A stretch of DNA of 9,352 nucleotides from Planctomycetota bacterium (GTDB lineage Bacteria > Planctomycetota > SBBH01 > JACQRN01), in NCBI GenBank assembly GCA_016206515.1, contig JACQRN010000301.1:1-9352 (forward strand), written 5' to 3'. The notes beneath the pieces were generated by a model. That model worked only from the letters and a program-made list of their open reading frames with translations, was not told the origin of the DNA and ran no database searches. Position 1 is the first letter of the stretch. Each line of letters opens with the position of its first letter. This document shows, piece after piece, positions 7,200 through 9,352 of this stretch. The translations under genes and the position numbers were made by a program.

Positions 7200-7220
7200 T
7201 CATTCCGCGGACGATGTCAA
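7192..7220 (-). promoter_or_regulatory. candidate sigma70-type promoter of vapBC
   Basis: On the minus strand a perfect TTGACA (7220-7215) is followed after 17 bases by CATCAT (7197-7192), a 4/6 match to TATAAT. The TGA inside the -35 box is the stop codon of the upstream DUF6941-like gene. The start of transcription would fall at about 7184-7186, at or next to the third vapB ATG. The call rests on the exact -35 and the ideal spacing; no expression data support it. Confidence 0.5.
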
Positions 7221-7654
7221 ACCGTCGGGGGGCGGGGATCCTTCCCCTCCCCCCGCACCCCCAGCCGCATACGGACCATGCCGAGGAGCACCCCGTCGGC
7301 GTACGCCTCGAGGGCGTAGTCGCCGGGCTCGGGCATCGGGAAGGGGGGGATCGTGATGACGAGCTCCGCGGTGGCGCGGGGGTCGCTCGCGCCGACCTTC
7401 ATCGGCTGGCTCTGGAGGTGCACGCGCTGGTCCGCGAGGCCGATGAACTTCAGCGAGACCTGCGCCTCGCCGTACAGCTCGCGCAGCGCCAGGTACGCGT
7501 AGGTCGCGGTCGCGAACTGCGTCGGGTACTTGTCCGCCCAGAGCTGGTTGAAGGTGCCGGCGATCACCTTCTTGCCGGTGTGCGCGTCGGTGTAGACGTG
7601 GTCGGCGAGCACGAATGCCTGCAGGACCGGCGGTGTCTTCTCGACTCCGTCCAT
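7217..7654 (-). CDS. conserved hypothetical protein, DUF6941-like
   Basis: A 145-residue cytoplasmic protein with no signal peptide or membrane segment. The N-terminal block VLQAFVLADHVYTDAHTGKK followed by VIAGTFNQLW (to about residue 39) resembles the start of proteins I know as the DUF6941 family, whose function is unknown. The remainder alternates short strand-like segments and ends with PEPGDYALEAYADGVLLG (about 108-125), which suggests a beta-sandwich fold. I see no catalytic motif. The ATG at 7654-7652 follows a G-rich stretch (GGGGGTAGGGG on the minus strand). It lies 4 bases after the HIT gene stop, so the two are very likely one operon. Its own stop codon is embedded in the predicted vapB -35 box. 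The family name is from memory and moderately certain. Confidence 0.8.
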   Translation of the reverse strand: MDGVEKTPPVLQAFVLADHVYTDAHTGKKVIAGTFNQLWADKYPTQFATATYAYLALRELYGEAQVSLKFIGLADQRVHLQSQPMKVGASDPRATAELVITIPPFPMPEPGDYALEAYADGVLLGMVRMRLGVRGEGKDPRPPTV

Positions 7655-7658
7655 GCCC

Positions 7659-8147
7659 CTACCCCCTTCGGAATTCGTCGCGCAGCTGACCGGAGAGGTC
7701 CTGCAGAGACCGGCTGACGACCCGCACGTCCGCCAGGATCGCCATGTAGTTGGTGTCGCCGACCCAGCGCGGCACCAGGTGCAGGTGCAGGTGGTCCTTC
7801 AGACCCGCCCCCGCCGCCTTCCCGATGTTCAGGCCGACGTTGTGCCCCTGCGCCTTGAGGAGCTTCGTGAGCGCCCGCGAGCATCGCCGCGCCAGTCGCA
7901 TCAGGGCGAGCATTTCGCCGTCGGCGAGCTCATCGAGGGTCGCCTTGTGTCCCGTGGGGGCCACCATGAGGTGCCCGTGGCTGTACGGGAACCGGTTGAG
8001 GATCACGAACGCCTCCGCCTCGCGGTGCACCACGAGGGAGTCGGGCGCGTCGGGTGAGCGGACCGCGTCGCAGAGGAAGCACCCCTTCTGCTCGTCGATC
8101 CCCTTGATGTAATCGAGACGCCAGGGGGCCCAGAGGTTCTTTCTCAT
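7659..8147 (-). CDS. HIT-family protein (Ap4A-phosphorylase/hydrolase-like)
   Basis: Histidine-triad nucleotide-binding protein of 162 residues. Relatives hydrolyse or phosphorolyse nucleotide phosphates such as Ap4A or AMP-lysine adducts using the central His of the triad. The triad is present as DHLHLHLVPRW (H119, H121, H123). Other family features are the N-terminal MRKNLWAPWR, a CFLC pair at 23-26 that may help bind zinc, NRFPYSHGHLMVAP at 51-64 and the GDTNYMAILADVRV block at 130-143. I chose the ATG at 8147 because the LWAPWR start is typical of the group. An in-frame ATG at 8162 adds five residues, and neither has a strong Shine-Dalgarno. The next gene starts 4 bases downstream. The exact substrate cannot be read from sequence. 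Confidence 0.9.
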   Translation of the reverse strand: MRKNLWAPWRLDYIKGIDEQKGCFLCDAVRSPDAPDSLVVHREAEAFVILNRFPYSHGHLMVAPTGHKATLDELADGEMLALMRLARRCSRALTKLLKAQGHNVGLNIGKAAGAGLKDHLHLHLVPRWVGDTNYMAILADVRVVSRSLQDLSGQLRDEFRRG

Positions 8148-8194
8148 AGTGGTATTGCACATCGCTCGGACATCCTGTCCTCGCGACGTGCGTC

Positions 8195-8230
8195 TGCATC
8201 GCTCGGCGCCATGGGGCGCCTCGCGATGCA
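8195..8230. terminator. large intergenic hairpin, possible end of the lipoprotein transcript
   Basis: TGCATCGC and GCGATGCA form a perfect 8-bp outer stem. Inside, after a 2x2 mismatch, GGCGCC pairs with GGCGCC around an ATGG loop. It starts about 41 bases past the lipoprotein stop on the minus strand and about 50 bases before the HIT start. No U-run follows on either strand, so if it stops transcription it is not a classical intrinsic terminator. It could also stabilise an mRNA end or be a repetitive palindromic element. Confidence 0.45.
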
Positions 8231-8258
8231 AGGGCCGGCCCTCCATGGCCGACCGGCC
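8231..8258. repeat. nested palindromes next to the hairpin
   Basis: AGGGCCGGCCCT (8231-8242) is a perfect 12-bp palindrome touching the preceding hairpin. GGCCGG (8233-8238) can alternatively pair with CCGGCC (8253-8258) around a 14-base loop containing CCATGG. With the hairpin at 8195-8230, about half of the 124-base intergenic region is self-complementary. Confidence 0.5.
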
Positions 8259-8271
8259 TGATGGAACTCGA

Positions 8272-8994
8272 TCACCTTGCCCTCCGAAGAAGCGGCTCGG
8301 GGTCGATCGGGGTGTCGTTACGGTACACGCAGAACCGTAGGAGCGGGGCGGTGGCCCGGCCGCTCTCGCCGACCGCGCCGAGGCGCTCCCCCGCCGCGAC
8401 GGTCTGGCCGACGCGGACCACGACCTCGGACAGGTGCGCGTAGAGCGACTGCGTGTCGCCATGGTCGACGATCACCGTCTGCCCGAGCGTGAACAGGTCG
8501 GTCTCCGAGAGGACCACGCGCCCCGCGCGCCAGGCGACGACCGCTTCCCCCTTCGCGGCGGCGATCTCGATCCCGGGGAACGGGGTGTCGTCCCGCCACG
8601 CGCCGAACCGGGTCCGGACCGTTCCGCGGACCGGCCAGCACGGGCCGCTCCCCGCGCCGGGGGCCGGGGCTGGCGTGGGGCGCGGGGCGTCCGGCCCGGC
8701 ATGCGGCACGGGGTGCCCGGGGGGGTGCGGTTCACCGACCGCGCCGCGCGGAAGCCGCAGGACCGTCCCGGGCGTCAGGCGCGCCGCCGGCAGCCGGTTG
8801 ATCCGGACGATCTCCGAGATCCTCACCCCGGACCGTCTTTGCAGCGCCATCAGCGTGTCCCCCTCCCGGACCGTGTACGCGTCGGTGGGCGGTTCGACGG
8901 GCGCCCCGGCGCCTCCGCAGCAGCCCCCCGCCGCCAGGACAAGCGACGCCGCCAGGGCGATCCGTGCCAGGGGGGGCGGCGCCGGGCTGCGCAT
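8272..8994 (-). CDS. NlpD-like lipoprotein: LysM plus degenerate LytM/M23 domain
   Basis: A 240-residue predicted lipoprotein. Residues 1-24 form a lipoprotein signal peptide with lipobox LAAGGC (Cys25). A LysM domain (about 40-83, YTVREGDTLMAL) should bind peptidoglycan. A Pro/Gly-rich linker (86-118) leads to a LytM/M23 fold at about 120-236. The M23 zinc ligands are missing. Where active enzymes have HxGxD this protein has F138-P-G-I-E142, and the final HLHF is L218-L-R220-F, though YAHLS (H187) remains. E. coli NlpD has the same layout and a dead LytM domain that activates cell-wall amidases, so a similar role is likely. An in-frame ATG at 9072 would overlap the divergent gene and displace the signal peptide, so I chose 8994. 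No Shine-Dalgarno is seen. Confidence 0.87.
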   Translation of the reverse strand: MRSPAPPPLARIALAASLVLAAGGCCGGAGAPVEPPTDAYTVREGDTLMALQRRSGVRISEIVRINRLPAARLTPGTVLRLPRGAVGEPHPPGHPVPHAGPDAPRPTPAPAPGAGSGPCWPVRGTVRTRFGAWRDDTPFPGIEIAAAKGEAVVAWRAGRVVLSETDLFTLGQTVIVDHGDTQSLYAHLSEVVVRVGQTVAAGERLGAVGESGRATAPLLRFCVYRNDTPIDPEPLLRRAR

Positions 8995-9001
8995 CCGGCG
9001 G

Positions 9002-9009
9002 ATTGTATA
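9002..9009 (-). promoter_or_regulatory. weak candidate -10 element for the lipoprotein gene
   Basis: TATACAAT on the minus strand contains TACAAT (5/6 match to TATAAT) and ends 7 bases before the ATG at 8994, which would give an almost leaderless message. It is an AT-rich island in GC-rich DNA. No -35 match is visible at the expected distance, so the call is weak. Confidence 0.3.
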
Positions 9010-9012
9010 GGA
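9009..9012 (+). promoter_or_regulatory. Shine-Dalgarno of the glycosyltransferase gene
   Basis: AGGA lies 7 bases before the GTG at 9020 and supports that codon as the start. The first conserved GT2 strand begins only about 11 residues later, so no earlier start is needed. Confidence 0.5.
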
Positions 9013-9019
9013 TGGGGTC

Positions 9020-9352
9020 GTGGACGCCGCCGTCGGAGAGCCGACCCCCGACGTGTCGGTGCTGATCCCCACCTACCGGGAGGCCCTGACGATCGGCCCG
9101 GTCGTCCGGGAGCTCCGCGCCGCCCTGGAGTCCGCCGGAATATCGCACGAGGTTCTGGTGCTCGACGACGCCTCGGACGACGGCACGGCCGCCGAAGCCG
9201 ATCGCGCGATCGGGGGGGCGGGCCGCGTCGTGCACCGGTCCGGCCCGCGGAGCCTGGCGGCCGCGGTGCGGGACGGGTTCGCCGCGGCGCGCGCGCGCTG
9301 CGCGGTGGTCATGGATGCCGACGGAAGCCACCCGCCGACGGAGGTCCCATCC
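9020..9352 (+). CDS. GT2 glycosyltransferase, DPM1-like (3'-partial)
   Basis: The first 111 codons of a family 2 glycosyltransferase; the frame is open to the window end. Visible motifs are VSVLIPTYREA (12-22), the nucleotide-binding LVLDDASDDGT (46-56), SLAAAVRDGFAAAR (78-91) and the metal-binding DAD in VMDADGSHPP (97-106). The order and the SHPP after DAD resemble polyprenol-phosphate mannosyltransferases (DPM1 type), which move a sugar from GDP-mannose or a related donor to a lipid phosphate at the cytoplasmic membrane face. A GT-A domain alone cannot prove the donor or acceptor. The GTG start at 9020 has AGGA 7 bases upstream. It diverges from the NlpD-like lipoprotein gene with 25 bases between start codons. 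Confidence 0.88.
   Translation, partial: MDAAVGEPTPDVSVLIPTYREALTIGPVVRELRAALESAGISHEVLVLDDASDDGTAAEADRAIGGAGRVVHRSGPRSLAAAVRDGFAAARARCAVVMDADGSHPPTEVPS

Noticed and set aside
8148..8462. N-terminal extension of the HIT protein by about 105 residues
   Set aside because: The extension is Arg/Ser-rich, crosses the palindromic intergenic region and overlaps the end of the lipoprotein gene. The conserved start is MRKNLWAPWR.
8995..9072. Longer start for the lipoprotein at 9072
   Set aside because: It would bury the signal peptide 26 residues inside the protein and overlap the start of the glycosyltransferase gene.
1..9352. CRISPR array, tRNA or rRNA gene, insertion sequence, phage attachment site
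   Set aside because: I saw no spaced direct repeats, cloverleaf sequences, rRNA-like segments, transposase motifs or terminal inverted repeats with target duplications.

Overview
This is a G+C-rich bacterial window with dense, tightly packed genes. No stretch longer than about 125 bases lacks a gene. A 14-subunit-type respiratory complex I, a lipoprotein of NlpD architecture (LysM plus LytM fold) and the general gene style point to a Gram-negative, respiring bacterium. Several traits (a large NuoM insertion, a HIT protein beginning MRKNLWAPWR, a DUF6941-like protein) made me think of Planctomycetota or a similar high-GC environmental lineage. That placement is a weak inference; no rRNA or marker gene is present to settle it.

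Plus strand, 1-6428: the 3' end of a nuo operon. It holds nuoL (start lies before the window), nuoM and nuoN, the three antiporter-like proton-pumping membrane subunits. Two further genes follow, each starting inside the stop codon of the gene before it (GTGA overlaps): a PTS IIA (PtsN/fructose-type) domain protein and an unrecognised single-pass membrane protein. The overlaps suggest that all five are co-expressed.

Minus strand, 8994-6439: four tight units converge on the plus-strand operon. Reading right to left they are an NlpD-like LysM/LytM lipoprotein whose metallopeptidase ligands are lost, a structured intergenic region with a large hairpin, a HIT-family nucleotide hydrolase/transferase, a DUF6941-like protein 4 bases downstream of it, and a VapBC-type toxin-antitoxin pair. 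vapB has its own candidate promoter: a perfect TTGACA that contains the stop codon of the DUF6941-like gene, and a -10 inside a 14-bp palindrome that covers the vapB start codons. vapC overlaps vapB and has no Shine-Dalgarno of its own. The last base of vapC is 10 bases from the stop of the plus-strand operon.

Plus strand, 9020-end: the first 111 codons of a GT2 glycosyltransferase (polyprenyl-phosphate mannosyltransferase/DPM1-like), divergent from the lipoprotein gene with only 25 bases between the start codons.

The window is mostly recognisable housekeeping and accessory genes. The least ordinary parts are the PTS-like regulator and membrane protein fused translationally to the end of the complex I operon, the 68-residue NuoM insertion, the catalytically dead LytM lipoprotein and the compact vapB control region.
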